Origin: Deinococcus rhizophilus
GTDB taxonomy: Bacteria > Deinococcota > Deinococci > Deinococcales > Deinococcaceae
Direction: 5' to 3'
DNA: 29,240 bases
NCBI RefSeq assembly: GCF_030271215.1
Contig: NZ_JASNGB010000013.1
Location: 6,375-35,614, forward strand
A program made the position numbers and the translations under genes. The notes beneath the pieces are model-generated. The model saw only the letters and a list, made by a program, of their open reading frames with translations, had not been told where the DNA came from and searched no databases. Below, in pieces: positions 1 through 11,678 of this stretch; the first letter of the stretch is position 1; each line of letters begins with the position of its first letter.

Positions 1-471
1 GTCGCCGGGCTGGTTGTTCACCACGATCAGCCCCAGCGCCCCCGCCGCCAGCGCGTTGCGGGCCTTTTGCGCGAAGGGGAGGGTGCCCCGGTCCACCACC
101 GCGACGCGGCCCCGCACGTTCGCCGCCCGGAACTCCTCGGGGGTACCCACGCCGGGGACGCGGGCGACCGGGGCCGTGACCTCCCCGCCCACCGACCCCT
201 GAAGCGCGAGGCCCGCCAGCGTGCGCCCGCCCAGCTCCACCCCCGAACCGAGGTCGTCGAAGCGGGGGTAGGTGAAGGTCTCGCGCCGGACCTCGTAGCC
301 CAGCGACCGGAACTGGCCCTCCAGGTAGGCGCGGGCCTGGGCATTGGCCTCGCTGCCGGTCACGCGCGGGCCGAACTCGAGGACGGCCGCGAGGTGCGTC
401 TCCACACTCGCCAGCGCGGAGGAGGCCAGCAGCAGGGCTCCCAGCAGGGCGCCGTTGCACCTTGAACCCAT
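1..471 (-). CDS. Secreted M28-type aminopeptidase, N-terminal part (partial)
   Basis: The frame runs off the left edge, so only the first 157 residues are present. It begins with a signal peptide: a short basic start, then a hydrophobic Leu/Ala run ending in SSALAS near residue 22. Next comes a region like the start of M28 peptidases (residues about 25-60, including FGPRVTGSEANAQAR and YEVRRETFTYPRF), then a protease-associated (PA) domain (about 70-157, ending in VRGRVAVVDRGTLPFAQKA and GALGLIVVNNQPGD). By family knowledge such proteins are exported zinc aminopeptidases; the metal ligands would lie outside the window, so activity is inferred. I chose the ATG at 471; an in-frame ATG at 486 would add five residues and neither has a clear ribosome binding site. 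It is not in the same unit as the tRNA upstream, because a terminator lies between them. Confidence 0.75.
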   Translation of the reverse strand, partial: MGSRCNGALLGALLLASSALASVETHLAAVLEFGPRVTGSEANAQARAYLEGQFRSLGYEVRRETFTYPRFDDLGSGVELGGRTLAGLALQGSVGGEVTAPVARVPGVGTPEEFRAANVRGRVAVVDRGTLPFAQKARNALAAGALGLIVVNNQPGD

Positions 472-577
472 GCACAGTGAACGCATGGGCACAGCAGAGC
501 ACGTGGGGCGGACCGGGGAGGTCACCGGGGGCACACTGCCGCTCACATTGCCGCTCCGGGGCGTGCCCAAAGCAAAT

Positions 578-596
578 CCCCCTCACTGGGAGGGGG
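578..596 (-). terminator. Rho-independent terminator of tRNA-Trp
   Basis: A 7-bp GC stem (CCCCCTC / GAGGGGG, loop of 5) lies 8 bases past the tRNA 3' end. On the minus strand ATTTGCTTT follows. On the plus strand four T follow, so it may act both ways. Confidence 0.6.
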
Positions 597-603
597 TTTT
601 CTG

Positions 604-679
<76 letters not shown>

Positions 680-758
680 GTGCTTCTCCGCGCCGCCGGG
701 CACGTGAGCCCGAGCAGGATAGCAGAGGCCCGCGCAGGCCCGCAAGGGTCGGGGGACG

Positions 759-980
759 CTACAACACGCCGCCGCCCAGCATCAGCCGCAGGGCCGCCAG
801 CGCGATCACGACCACGTTGAGGGTGGTCGCGCCCCGGTCGCGGGCCAGCACGCCCAGAATCAGGCCCAGCAGGGCGGGGGGAAGCACCACCAACCAGTTG
901 AGCCAGCCGAAGAGGGGCAGCAGGCCCAGCAGCAGCCCCAGGGCGGCCAGGATGCCCAGAATCAGCGAGAGGGTTCTCAT
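759..980 (-). CDS. Small hydrophobic membrane protein, unknown function
   Basis: This 73-residue protein is almost entirely hydrophobic, with three likely membrane segments (about residues 5-22, 28-46 and 53-69) and a single charged turn, ARDRG, near residues 46-50. I recognise no named family; short proteins of this kind are common in Deinococcus and normally annotated as hypothetical. The ATG at 980 starts directly at the first membrane segment. An open frame continues upstream to 1880, but that part is antisense to nth and has no membrane-protein character. TACCCG ends 5 bases before the ATG, a poor match to a leaderless -10 box. The gene lies between tRNA-Trp (same strand) and the divergent nth. 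Confidence 0.6.
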   Translation of the reverse strand: MRTLSLILGILAALGLLLGLLPLFGWLNWLVVLPPALLGLILGVLARDRGATTLNVVVIALAALRLMLGGGVL

Positions 981-1199
981 GGCCCCGGGTACGCGCTCGC
1001 CCTGGCAAAGGTTGCCGCCGAACGTGTCCGCCGGCCCCAGACGGCTCCCAGGGGGCGGGTGTAGGCTTCCCCGCGTGAGACAGACTTCTGGTGAGTCGCA
1101 GACGAACCCGGGCAGAGCGGGGGAAAGCGGGGAGGGGGGGGCGGCGATGGACGGACATCCGGTGGTGTTCCGGAGGTCCGGGAACCAGAGCAGTCCCGT

Positions 1200-1882
<683 letters not shown>

Positions 1883-1886
<4 letters not shown>

Positions 1887-3121
1887 CCTGGAAGTTCTCG
1901 CGTCAGGTCTGGCTGTACCTCACCGCCGCCTTCACCTTCGGTCTGGCGCAGGCGTTCGCGGCCCTGTTCCTGAACTTCTACCTGCGGGCGCTGGGGCTGG
2001 GGACCGAGTGGCAGGGGCTGGTCAACGCCCTGCCCGCGCTGACCCTGGCGGCGCTCAGCCTCCCGGCGGTGGCACTGGCGCGGCGCATTTCCAATGCCCG
2101 GACGATTCAGCTGGGCAGCGTGTTCAGCGTGGCGGGGGCTCTCATTCTCGCCACGGCGGGCGGACCGCTGGGAGCCATCGCGGGGGCGCTGGTGCAGGGC
2201 GCGGGCGGCGCGATGCTGATGGTCGCCGGGTCGCCCTTCATGGCGAACAACAGCGACGAGAAATCGCGCGTGACCCTCTTTAGCGTCCAGAGTGCCCTGA
2301 TGACCGGGGCGGGCTTCCTGGGAAACCTCTTCGGGGGACGGGTGCCGGAGGTCTACGCGGCGGCCACCGCCACCGAACCCGACGGGTTGGGGGCGCTGCG
2401 GGCGGCGCTGCTGGTGTCGGCGGGCTTTCAGCTCGCGGGGCTCTTTCCGGTGCTGTTTCTGCGGCCCAGCGGCAAAAAGGCCACGGAGGGCCGCTCCTTT
2501 GCCATCCGCGACAAGCTGACCATGGCCCGGCTGGTCACGCCCAACGTGCTGGTCGGGCTGGGGGCGGGAGCGACCATCCCCTTTCTGAACGTCTATATCG
2601 AGGGCAAGTTCCGGGTGGACTACGCCAGCCTGGGCACCCTGTTCGCGTGGACCAGCCTGGCGACCGCCGCCACCGTGCTGCTGCAACCCCTCCTGGTGCG
2701 GCGGCTGGGGCAGCTCACGGCGGTGCTGGTGGTGCAGGCGGCCAGCCTGCCCTTTCTGGCGGTGCTGGGCTTCGCGCCGCAGCTGTGGATGGTGGCGCTC
2801 GCCCTGTTCACGCGTGGAGCACTGATGAACGCCGCCGGACCCGTCTACTCGGCCTACGCGATGACGGCCCTGCCCGACGAGGACCGCCCGATGTACTCGG
2901 CGGTCAACCTGATCGCCTGGGACCTGGGCTGGGCGGCGAGCAGCATCCTGAGCGGGGTGGTGCGCGGGGCGCTGCCGTTCGGGCTGGCCTTTAACCTGCT
3001 GTTCGCGTGGACGCTGCTGATGTACGCCTCCAGCGTGCTGGCGATCTACCTGGGCCTGTACCGTCCGGCACGCCGTCAGGGGCACCCGGCGGCGCGGGCA
3101 GCCCAGGCGGGGGTAGACTGA
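1883..3121 (+). CDS. Major facilitator superfamily transporter
   Basis: A 412-residue integral membrane protein with about 12 hydrophobic segments spread along its length and a basic central loop (near residues 210-225), the usual two-times-six MFS layout. The first segment starts at about residue 9 (VWLYLTAAFTFGLAQAFAAL). The ATG at 1883 overlaps the nth stop (ATGA), which supports it over an upstream in-frame ATG at 1817 inside nth. No residue I can see identifies the substrate; a multidrug or sugar exporter is possible but unproven. It shares a transcription unit with nth, though nothing shows a functional link to repair. Confidence 0.88.
3114..3119 (+). promoter_or_regulatory. -10 box (TAGACT) of a likely leaderless start
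   Basis: TAGACT fits TANNNT and ends 7 bases before the ATG at 3127, the spacing for a transcript starting at or next to the A of the ATG. It lies in the last codons of the MFS gene, so the zinc-ribbon gene could have its own promoter. No clear -35 is visible. Confidence 0.45.
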
Positions 3122-3126
3122 CCGTG

Positions 3127-3843
3127 ATGAGTGACACCGGAACCTTGCAAAGCCTGCTGCGCGTGCAGGCACTCGACCTGGACCTTGGCCGCCTGCAGGG
3201 CGAGGAGGCCAGCATTCCGGACGCCCTGCGCCAGGCGCGGGCAGAGCAGGAGCGCCTGAACAACGCCCTCGAGGACACCGAGATCACCCTGGAGGGCGTC
3301 GAGAAGCAGATTCGCGCCCTGGAGCAGGACCTCGCCGGGACCCGCGACGGGGTGGCCCGCGCCCGCGAGGAGCAGGAGAAAAACGCCTTCGACGCCCGCG
3401 CCCAGTCCCAGTTCGGCAGCCGCATCCAGATGCTCTCCGAACGCGCCGAGGAGATGGAAGAGGACCTCGTGCCCCTGCGGGGGCGCCAGCGCGAGCTGAC
3501 CGAGAAGGCGAGCGGCCTGCGCGGCGAGCACCGCGCCCTGCGCCCCCAGCTCGAAGCCCTGGAAAAGGAGGACGAGGCCCGCGTCCAGGCCCTGCGCGAT
3601 CAGGGAGAGGGTGCCCGCCAGGAACGCGCCGGGCTCGTGGGCGGCCTCGACTCGCGCACGGTCAAGGAATACGACCTGATTCGCAAGGCCAAAAAGGGCC
3701 TGGGCATCGTCGAGATCAGCGGGGGCCGCTGCAGCGGCTGCAACGTGATGCTCCCGGTCAACGTGCAGCAGAAGGCCGCGCAGGGCAAGCTCCCCCCGGT
3801 GAAGTGCCCGTCGTGCGGGCGATTCCTGGTGCGGACGGGCTGA
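3127..3843 (+). CDS. Coiled-coil protein with C-terminal C4 zinc ribbon
   Basis: A 238-residue protein. Residues about 5-175 are rich in Glu, Arg, Leu and Gln with heptad-like spacing and read as a long helical hairpin or coiled coil. The C-terminus has a zinc ribbon with Cys202, Cys205, Cys227 and Cys230 (CSGC...CPSC). This is the architecture of the bacterial CT398-like / C4-type zinc ribbon family, a conserved group of uncertain role, often suggested to bind nucleic acid or act as an adaptor. The start is 5 bases after the MFS stop; a GTG at 3124 is the alternative. A strong hairpin follows the stop at 3860-3889. Confidence 0.85.
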   Translation: MSDTGTLQSLLRVQALDLDLGRLQGEEASIPDALRQARAEQERLNNALEDTEITLEGVEKQIRALEQDLAGTRDGVARAREEQEKNAFDARAQSQFGSRIQMLSERAEEMEEDLVPLRGRQRELTEKASGLRGEHRALRPQLEALEKEDEARVQALRDQGEGARQERAGLVGGLDSRTVKEYDLIRKAKKGLGIVEISGGRCSGCNVMLPVNVQQKAAQGKLPPVKCPSCGRFLVRTG

Positions 3844-3859
3844 CCTTCCCCTCCCGGCG

Positions 3860-3889
3860 CGGCCCCTGACCCTGCCCGGTCGGGGGCCG
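3860..3889 (+). terminator. GC-rich hairpin after the nth-MFS-zinc ribbon unit
   Basis: A 12-base arm (CGGCCCCTGACC) faces GGTCGGGGGCCG with one mismatch or wobble and a 6-base loop, 17 bases past the stop. Only a weak T-rich stretch (TATCTTGT) follows, so it may terminate inefficiently or protect the 3' end. Confidence 0.5.
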
Positions 3890-3892
3890 TAT

Positions 3893-3922
3893 CTTGTACC
3901 CCATCGGGGGTGGAAGTACAAG
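3893..3922. repeat. 7-bp inverted repeat before nrdJ
   Basis: CTTGTAC (3893-3899) and GTACAAG (3916-3922) are exact inverted arms around 16 bases, with a small CCCC/GGGG pair inside. It lies just upstream of the candidate nrdJ promoter and could be a regulator site. It does not look like the NrdR box I know (ACACWATATATWGTGT-like). Confidence 0.3.
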
Positions 3923-3925
3923 CCG

Positions 3926-3954
3926 TTGTATGAGGCGGGGGCGAATGGTAGAGT
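3926..3954 (+). promoter_or_regulatory. Candidate sigma-70-type promoter for nrdJ
   Basis: TTGTAT (3926-3931), then a 17-base gap, then TAGAGT (3949-3954). Each hexamer is a partial match to consensus, but the spacing is ideal. Transcription would begin near 3961 and give a leader of about 100 bases. Confidence 0.4.
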
Positions 3955-3981
3955 CAGTCGCCGTAGAGGAACCCCCCAGCG

Positions 3982-4035
3982 CGGGTCCCACCCGTCCGTT
4001 TCCGCACCGCCCCCGCCGGGTGGTGAGGGTTTTTT
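3982..4035 (+). promoter_or_regulatory. Structured nrdJ leader with terminator-like hairpin
   Basis: Hairpin 1 is CGGGT-CCC-ACCCG (3982-3994). Hairpin 2 is CACCGCCC / GGGTGGTG (4005-4012 with 4018-4025, one G-T pair), followed by AGGG and six T (4030-4035), which resembles an intrinsic terminator inside the leader. CCACCC (3988-3993) can instead pair with GGGTGG (4018-4023), so the two hairpins can be mutually exclusive. This is the arrangement of an attenuator. I see no B12-box or other known riboswitch core, so any ligand is unknown. Confidence 0.4.
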
Positions 4036-4062
4036 GTTGCCGCCTCGCCCCAAGGAGTCCCC

Positions 4063-7605
<3,543 letters not shown>

Positions 7606-7618
7606 ACTGAACCCATGC

Positions 7619-7658
7619 AAGAGGAGAGGCGGGCACGCGATGGTCCGCCTCTCCTCTT
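7619..7658. terminator. Perfect 14-bp hairpin between convergent genes
   Basis: AAGAGGAGAGGCGG (7619-7632) pairs fully with CCGCCTCTCCTCTT (7645-7658) around a 12-base loop. It lies between the convergent nrdJ and 7669-8148 genes and probably ends both transcripts. The plus side is followed only by GGTTGCTGGCTT. Confidence 0.75.
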
Positions 7659-7668
7659 GGTTGCTGGC

Positions 7669-8148
7669 TTACAGCCCCGGAATCGGCACCGCCACCGGGC
7701 GGATCGGCTGTCCCTGGCGCTCGGCGGTGTTCAGCAGGGTGTTCACCTGACGGTTGAGCCCCTGAATCCCCGCCTCATTGAAGCGGCCCCGTTTCAGGTC
7801 GTTGCCCACGGCGGTCAGCGACTTGTTAAAGCCGGGCAGCAGCGAGCCGATGCGCCGCAGGAAGGGGTCCTGCGTGTTGCGGGTCATCCCAATGGCCGTG
7901 TTGACCTGATAGGCGGCGAAGGCCAGGGCCACGCCCGCCTTGACGATGTTGGCCCGCTGGCCGGGGGCACCCGTCTGGAACCTGTACTCGCGGTAGGGCC
8001 GCCAGACCCAGGTGTTGAAGGCGTAGTAGGCCGCGCCGAGGTGGAAGACGAACTTGGCCTTCTCGAAGGCGGTGGCCTGCGCCTGCTGCGCGGGACCGGC
8101 CACGAGCAGGGCGCTGGCGAGGACGAGGGCAGAACGTTGGGCACGCAT
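7669..8148 (-). CDS. Exported protein of unknown function
   Basis: A 159-residue protein with a signal peptide (basic MRAQR, hydrophobic SALVLASALLVAG, likely cut after AQA near residue 25). The mature part has a hydrophobic, aromatic segment (FVFHLGAAYYAFNTWVW) and a second mildly hydrophobic helix (AGVALAFAAYQVNTAIG), so it may be anchored or associate with the membrane. The C-terminal half carries helices rich in Asn, Gln and Arg. I do not recognise the family. The ATG at 8148 is chosen because the signal peptide starts there; the open frame extends to 8352 but overlaps the divergent gre-family gene. It ends facing nrdJ with a shared terminator. Confidence 0.7.
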   Translation of the reverse strand: MRAQRSALVLASALLVAGPAQQAQATAFEKAKFVFHLGAAYYAFNTWVWRPYREYRFQTGAPGQRANIVKAGVALAFAAYQVNTAIGMTRNTQDPFLRRIGSLLPGFNKSLTAVGNDLKRGRFNEAGIQGLNRQVNTLLNTAERQGQPIRPVAVPIPGL

Positions 8149-8233
8149 GGGCGAGATTCTGGCGGGGGTGAGGCGCGGCAGGATGAAGCCGGGATTCACG
8201 CGGTCTGGAGGGACGCCGGGGCACCATGCCCCC

Positions 8234-8710
8234 ATGACCGAACCCGTGGAACTGACTCCCGAGGGCCTCGCCCGGTTGCGGCGGCAATTGGCCCAGGAAA
8301 CTGAGCGGCTGGACGAAGCCCGCCGCGTCGTGCGCGAGCAGATGGAAGCCAACGATCAGGAAAACCAGGGGCTGCCCGAGGCGCAGGGGCGGCTGCTGGC
8401 GGCGCAGACCCGCGTGGACGAACTGGAAGACCTGATCGCGCGGGCGGTGGTCATCGAACCGGGAGCGGGGGAGGAAGACGGCATTCGCCTCGGCTCGGTG
8501 GTCACGCTGCTGGACCTCGACTCGGGCCGCCGCCTCACCCTCCAACTCGTCAGCCCGCCCGAGGCCTCGGCGGTGCCGGGCGAGCGCCCCCGCGTCAGCC
8601 GCGAGAGTCCGGTGGGCCGTGCGCTGATAGGCCGCCGGGTGGGGGACGAGGTCACGGTGGACCTGGGCCGACGCACCGTGCGCTACCGGGTGGAGGAGGT
8701 GGGGGGCTGA
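8234..8710 (+). CDS. GreA/GreB-family transcription factor, possibly Gfh-like
   Basis: A 158-residue protein with the two-domain Gre layout: an N-terminal antiparallel coiled coil (about 5-75) and a C-terminal FKBP-like domain (about 82-155) with the family signature VSRESPVGRALIGRRVGDEV. Gre factors enter the RNA polymerase secondary channel and trigger cleavage of backtracked RNA. The tip loop reads EANDQENQGL where GreA has GDxxENxxY: the Asn40 position replaces the first catalytic Asp, an Asp sits one place later, and the conserved Tyr is Leu. It could therefore be a regulator like the Gfh proteins of Thermus and Deinococcus and not a true cleavage factor. The ATG at 8234 was chosen; an out-of-frame ATG lies just upstream. 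Confidence 0.85.
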   Translation: MTEPVELTPEGLARLRRQLAQETERLDEARRVVREQMEANDQENQGLPEAQGRLLAAQTRVDELEDLIARAVVIEPGAGEEDGIRLGSVVTLLDLDSGRRLTLQLVSPPEASAVPGERPRVSRESPVGRALIGRRVGDEVTVDLGRRTVRYRVEEVGG

Positions 8711-8717
8711 CTCCGGC

Positions 8718-9842
8718 TCAGCGGCTCATCTTCAGGATGCGCCCGTTGCCGTACTCGGCCACGTACAGCTCGCCCGCCTCGTCCTCCCCGAAGGTGGAGG
8801 GATTGTCCACGCGCCCCAGCGTGGTTTTCGTCCAGCGGTTCCCCGTGGTCCGGGCTGCCCACACGGTGCCGCTGCCGAAGTCCCCGAAGACGTACTGGCC
8901 CCTGAGCGCGGGAATGGCGCTTCCCCGGTAGACGTAGCCGCCGGTGATGCTCTGGCCCTCGGTGCGGCCGTAGACCAGCACGGGGTCCACCAGCCCGGAG
9001 GTGCGGCAGCCCGTGGACGGCTCGAAGCAGCGGTTGCCCTCGCGGACCTTCCAACCGTAGTTCTCGCCGCCCTTGCTGTTGCCCGGCTGGCGGTTGAGTT
9101 CCTCCAGCGCGTTCTGCCCCACGTCCGCGATGATCAGGTCGCCGCCCTGCCGGTCGAAGGAGAAGCGCCAGGGATTGCGCAGTCCATACGCCCAGATGTA
9201 CCCATTGGCCCCGCTGCGGTTCAGGAACGGGTTTCCGGCAGCGGGCCGGGCCGCGTCGCCGCTCACGTCGAAGCGCAGAATCTTGCCCAGCGGCGTGCTC
9301 AGCTTCTGGCCGTTGTTCTGGGGATCGCCGCCCGAGCCGCCGTCGCCCAGCCCCAGGTACAGAAAGCCGTCTGGCCCGAAGGCGAGCTGCCCGCCGTTGT
9401 GGTTGGCGTAGGGCTGCTCGGCGGTGAAGAGGGTCCGGGCACTCTGCGGGTCGCCCCGGCTGAAGTCGGCGGTCGCCGTATAGCGGGCCAGCACCGTGTC
9501 CCCGTTGCGGTCGGTGTAGTGGACGTAAAAGCGGCGGTTTTGCTTGTAGCGGGGGTCGAAGGCCAGCCCCAGCAGCCCCCGCTCGCCGCCCGCGCGGGTC
9601 AGCCCGCTCACGTCGAGAAAGGGTTGCGCCTGCACCTGCCCACCCCGGATGACCCGCACCTGTCCGCCCTGAAGGGTGACGTACAGCCGCCCCGACCCGT
9701 CGCCCCCGTGGGTGATGGTGGTGACCTGCCGCAAGCCGCTCGCGTACGGCGTGAAGCGAACCTGGGTCGTCTGGGCGCAGGCAGAGGCGGCGAGCAGGGC
9801 GGCACCCAGGGCGAGCGCCGCATGAACCTTGACCTTGGACAT
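8718..9842 (-). CDS. PQQ-type sugar (glucose/sorbosone) dehydrogenase lipoprotein
   Basis: A 374-residue protein with a lipoprotein signal (hydrophobic ALALGAALLAASAC, lipidated Cys22). The rest is a six-bladed beta-propeller of the GSDH/Asd family, which oxidises aldose sugars with PQQ on the cell surface. Family motifs seen in order are HGGDGSGRLYVTLQGG, ERGLLGLAFDPRY, ANHNGGQLAFGPDG (with the likely catalytic His), YLGLGDGGSGGDPQN, YGLRNPWRFSFD and GENYGWKVREGNRCFEPSTG (with a probable disulfide, CFEPSTGC). No PQQ synthesis genes are in view, so the cofactor may come from elsewhere. The gene converges on the gre-family gene with a 7-base gap. The substrate is unknown. Confidence 0.9.
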   Translation of the reverse strand: MSKVKVHAALALGAALLAASACAQTTQVRFTPYASGLRQVTTITHGGDGSGRLYVTLQGGQVRVIRGGQVQAQPFLDVSGLTRAGGERGLLGLAFDPRYKQNRRFYVHYTDRNGDTVLARYTATADFSRGDPQSARTLFTAEQPYANHNGGQLAFGPDGFLYLGLGDGGSGGDPQNNGQKLSTPLGKILRFDVSGDAARPAAGNPFLNRSGANGYIWAYGLRNPWRFSFDRQGGDLIIADVGQNALEELNRQPGNSKGGENYGWKVREGNRCFEPSTGCRTSGLVDPVLVYGRTEGQSITGGYVYRGSAIPALRGQYVFGDFGSGTVWAARTTGNRWTKTTLGRVDNPSTFGEDEAGELYVAEYGNGRILKMSR

Positions 9843-9937
9843 GGGTCAGTGTGCCGGGTCCACGTGGGGGGCGTCTGTAACCCAGGCGAAAGGGGACGGC
9901 ACCCGCAGGCCCGCCCCCTCTGTCTCTGGACTGTTGC

Positions 9938-11314
9938 TCAGAACCCGCTGACGTTCAGCCGCCCGCCCGTGACGGTCTTCCCGTTCAGGCTGGGGGTGGC
10001 GACCACGCTGCCCAGCAGGGCGTCCCGGATCTGCTTGGCCGTCGCGCCGGGGTGGGTGCTGGCGTATAGGGCCGCGCCGCCCGTGACGTGCGGGGTCGCC
10101 ATGCTCGTGCCGTTGTAGCTCGCGTACTTGTTGTAGGGCACGCTGCTGCTGATCGCCACGCCGGGAGCCCCGAGGTCCACCTGCGTGCGGCCGTACTGGC
10201 TGAAGGAAGCCAGCGCCCCGGCCTTGTCGATGGCGGCCACCGCGATCACCGCGTCGTATCCGGCGTCCTTGGTGGTGTCGTAGTTGCTGGGGTAGGAGGC
10301 CGCCGCGTCGTTGTCGGTGCCGGAGTTGCCCGCCGCCGCGATAAAGAGGATGTTGGCCTTGGCCCCGCGCACGATGGCCTCGTACAGCGCCTGGCTGTAG
10401 CCGCCGCCGCCCCAGGAGTTGTTGGTTGCCACGATGTTCAGGCCGTGCCGGGTCTTGAGGTCGGTGAAGTAGTCCACCGCCTTGATGGAGTCGGCGGTGG
10501 TGCCGCCCCGCCGCCCCAGGAACTTGCCGCTGATCATGGTGACGTTGTGGTTCACGCCCACCACGCCGCCGTCGTTGGCGGTGCCGCCGATGGTGCCCGC
10601 GACGTGGGTGCCGTGGGCATCCAGGCTGCCGCGCGTGCCGCCGTCGTAGACGCTGTTGTCGCCGCCCGCGAAGTCCCAGCCGCGCGTGTCGTCGATGTAC
10701 CCGTTGCCGTCGTTGTCGCGGCCGTCCACCGGGTCGAAGGGGTTGAGCCACACGTTGCCGCGCAGGTCGGGGTGGTCGAACTGGTAGCCCTCGTCGATGA
10801 TGCCCACGTACACGCTGTCGCTGCCCACGCTGCCACGCGCCCAGGCTTCGGCGGCCTGCGAGCCGTACCCGTTCGCGGGCGTGCTCGCGTCGCCGTACAT
10901 GCCCCACAGGGTGCCGTTCGTGAACTGCGCGTCGGTGGCCGTCGCCTGGTGCTGGTAGATCCAGTTTGGCTCCGCGAAGCGCACCGCGCCGCTGGTCTGA
11001 AGCTGCGCGACCTTGCCCTCCACGCTCTGGCCATCGGTCACGCGGGTCCGCAGCAGCGCCGCGCCGTCCACCACCGCGAGCTGCTCGAGCGACTGCACTC
11101 CCAGCCGGGCCTCCAGCGCCCCCAGGCCCTGCGCTCCCAGTCCGCCCGCGAGCTGCACGATCACCTCGCCGGGCACGTACTCCCGCGCCGTCACCGGGGC
11201 CGGGGTCTGGGGGGCCGAGGCTTCAGGAGTGGGCGCGGTCGCCGTGGGGGTACTCCCGCAGGAGGCGAGCAGGATGCCGAGGGTGAGCAGGCCGAACAGG
11301 GGGGTACGCGTCAT
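9938..11314 (-). CDS. Subtilisin-like (S8) serine protease, lipoprotein
   Basis: A 458-residue exported protease. The signal ends in a lipobox (LLASC, Cys19), followed by a Thr/Pro/Ala linker (20-42) and a propeptide-like domain (43-120, starting REYVPGEVIVQL and ending AEPNWIYQ). The catalytic triad is Asp174 (VGIIDEGYQFDHPDL), His234 (DAHGTHVAGT) and Ser404 (GTSMATPHVTGG), with the oxyanion region at NNSWGGGG. An Asp/Asn-rich insert, DGRDNDGNGYIDD (197-209), looks like a calcium-binding loop. GGAGGA lies 3-5 bases before the ATG, so this gene has a conventional ribosome site and a TACACT -10 candidate at 11373-11368. All key residues are present, so it is probably active at the cell surface. 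Confidence 0.95.
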   Translation of the reverse strand: MTRTPLFGLLTLGILLASCGSTPTATAPTPEASAPQTPAPVTAREYVPGEVIVQLAGGLGAQGLGALEARLGVQSLEQLAVVDGAALLRTRVTDGQSVEGKVAQLQTSGAVRFAEPNWIYQHQATATDAQFTNGTLWGMYGDASTPANGYGSQAAEAWARGSVGSDSVYVGIIDEGYQFDHPDLRGNVWLNPFDPVDGRDNDGNGYIDDTRGWDFAGGDNSVYDGGTRGSLDAHGTHVAGTIGGTANDGGVVGVNHNVTMISGKFLGRRGGTTADSIKAVDYFTDLKTRHGLNIVATNNSWGGGGYSQALYEAIVRGAKANILFIAAAGNSGTDNDAAASYPSNYDTTKDAGYDAVIAVAAIDKAGALASFSQYGRTQVDLGAPGVAISSSVPYNKYASYNGTSMATPHVTGGAALYASTHPGATAKQIRDALLGSVVATPSLNGKTVTGGRLNVSGF

Positions 11315-11367
11315 GGATCCTCCGGGGGAAGGCGGGGTTGAAATCGCCGGGTTGTGGAATGCCCGGA

Positions 11368-11373
11368 AGTGTA
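11368..11373 (-). promoter_or_regulatory. -10 candidate (TACACT) of the S8 protease gene
   Basis: TACACT fits TANNNT and lies 53 bases before the ATG, leaving a leader with a GGAGGA site. No -35 match was found. Confidence 0.35.
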
Positions 11374-11419
11374 GAGGCCCAGCTGTGTATGAGGTGTGAT
11401 GAAGCTGGCCTTAAGAACA

Positions 11420-11449
11420 ACGCCCCCCAGCGGGAGGGCCGGGGGGCGT
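11420..11449 (-). terminator. Terminator of the short acidic lipoprotein gene
   Basis: A 9-bp stem, ACGCCCCCC / GGGGGGCGT, lies about 13 bases past the stop of the gene at 11463-11615. On the minus strand it is followed by T-rich TGTTCTTAA. Confidence 0.65.
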
Positions 11450-11462
11450 CAGGGGAGCAGGG

Positions 11463-11615
11463 TCAGTCGTCGTCGTTTTCGTCGTCTCCGTCGTCATCCT
11501 GCTGGGAGACGCTGGTGCCGCTGGAGTCGTCCTCGTCGTCACCGCCGCCCGGCGCACACGCGGCGAGGCTGAAGACGAGGAGACCGCCGAGCAGCAAGCG
11601 CATCAAGAGGGTCAT
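11463..11615 (-). CDS. Very short acidic lipoprotein
   Basis: A 50-residue product. The first 19 residues are a lipoprotein signal with a lipobox (LAAC). The mature part is only about 30 residues and nearly all Asp, Glu, Gly and Ser, ending in a run of Asp and Asn. I know no matching named family. The ATG at 11615 is supported by TACGCT 6 bases upstream and by the signal peptide; an upstream start at 11651 would give a non-signal N-terminus. A proper terminator follows at 11420-11449, which supports a real transcript. A metal-binding or surface-charge role is possible but only a guess. Confidence 0.6.
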   Translation of the reverse strand: MTLLMRLLLGGLLVFSLAACAPGGGDDEDDSSGTSVSQQDDDGDDENDDD

Positions 11616-11621
11616 GGGCCC

Positions 11622-11627
11622 AGCGTA
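11622..11627 (-). promoter_or_regulatory. -10 box (TACGCT), leaderless start of acidic lipoprotein
   Basis: TACGCT fits TANNNT and is separated by six bases from the ATG at 11615, so the mRNA probably starts at the ATG. Confidence 0.5.
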
Positions 11628-11667
11628 CAGGGGCGGTCCCTTCCGGCACATGTGAGCTTCCTGGGAC

Positions 11668-11673
11668 TACCCT
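11668..11673 (+). promoter_or_regulatory. -10 box (TACCCT), leaderless start
   Basis: TACCCT ends 5 bases before the ATG at 11679. No Shine-Dalgarno is present. GGCACA sits about 17 bases further up as a weak -35. Confidence 0.5.
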
Positions 11674-11678
11674 AGGGC

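Noticed and set aside
3844..4062. Cobalamin riboswitch in front of nrdJ
   Set aside because: Expected for a B12-dependent reductase, but I find no B12-box-like core (such as GCCACTG) and the leader is too short for the full aptamer. Only generic hairpins are supported.
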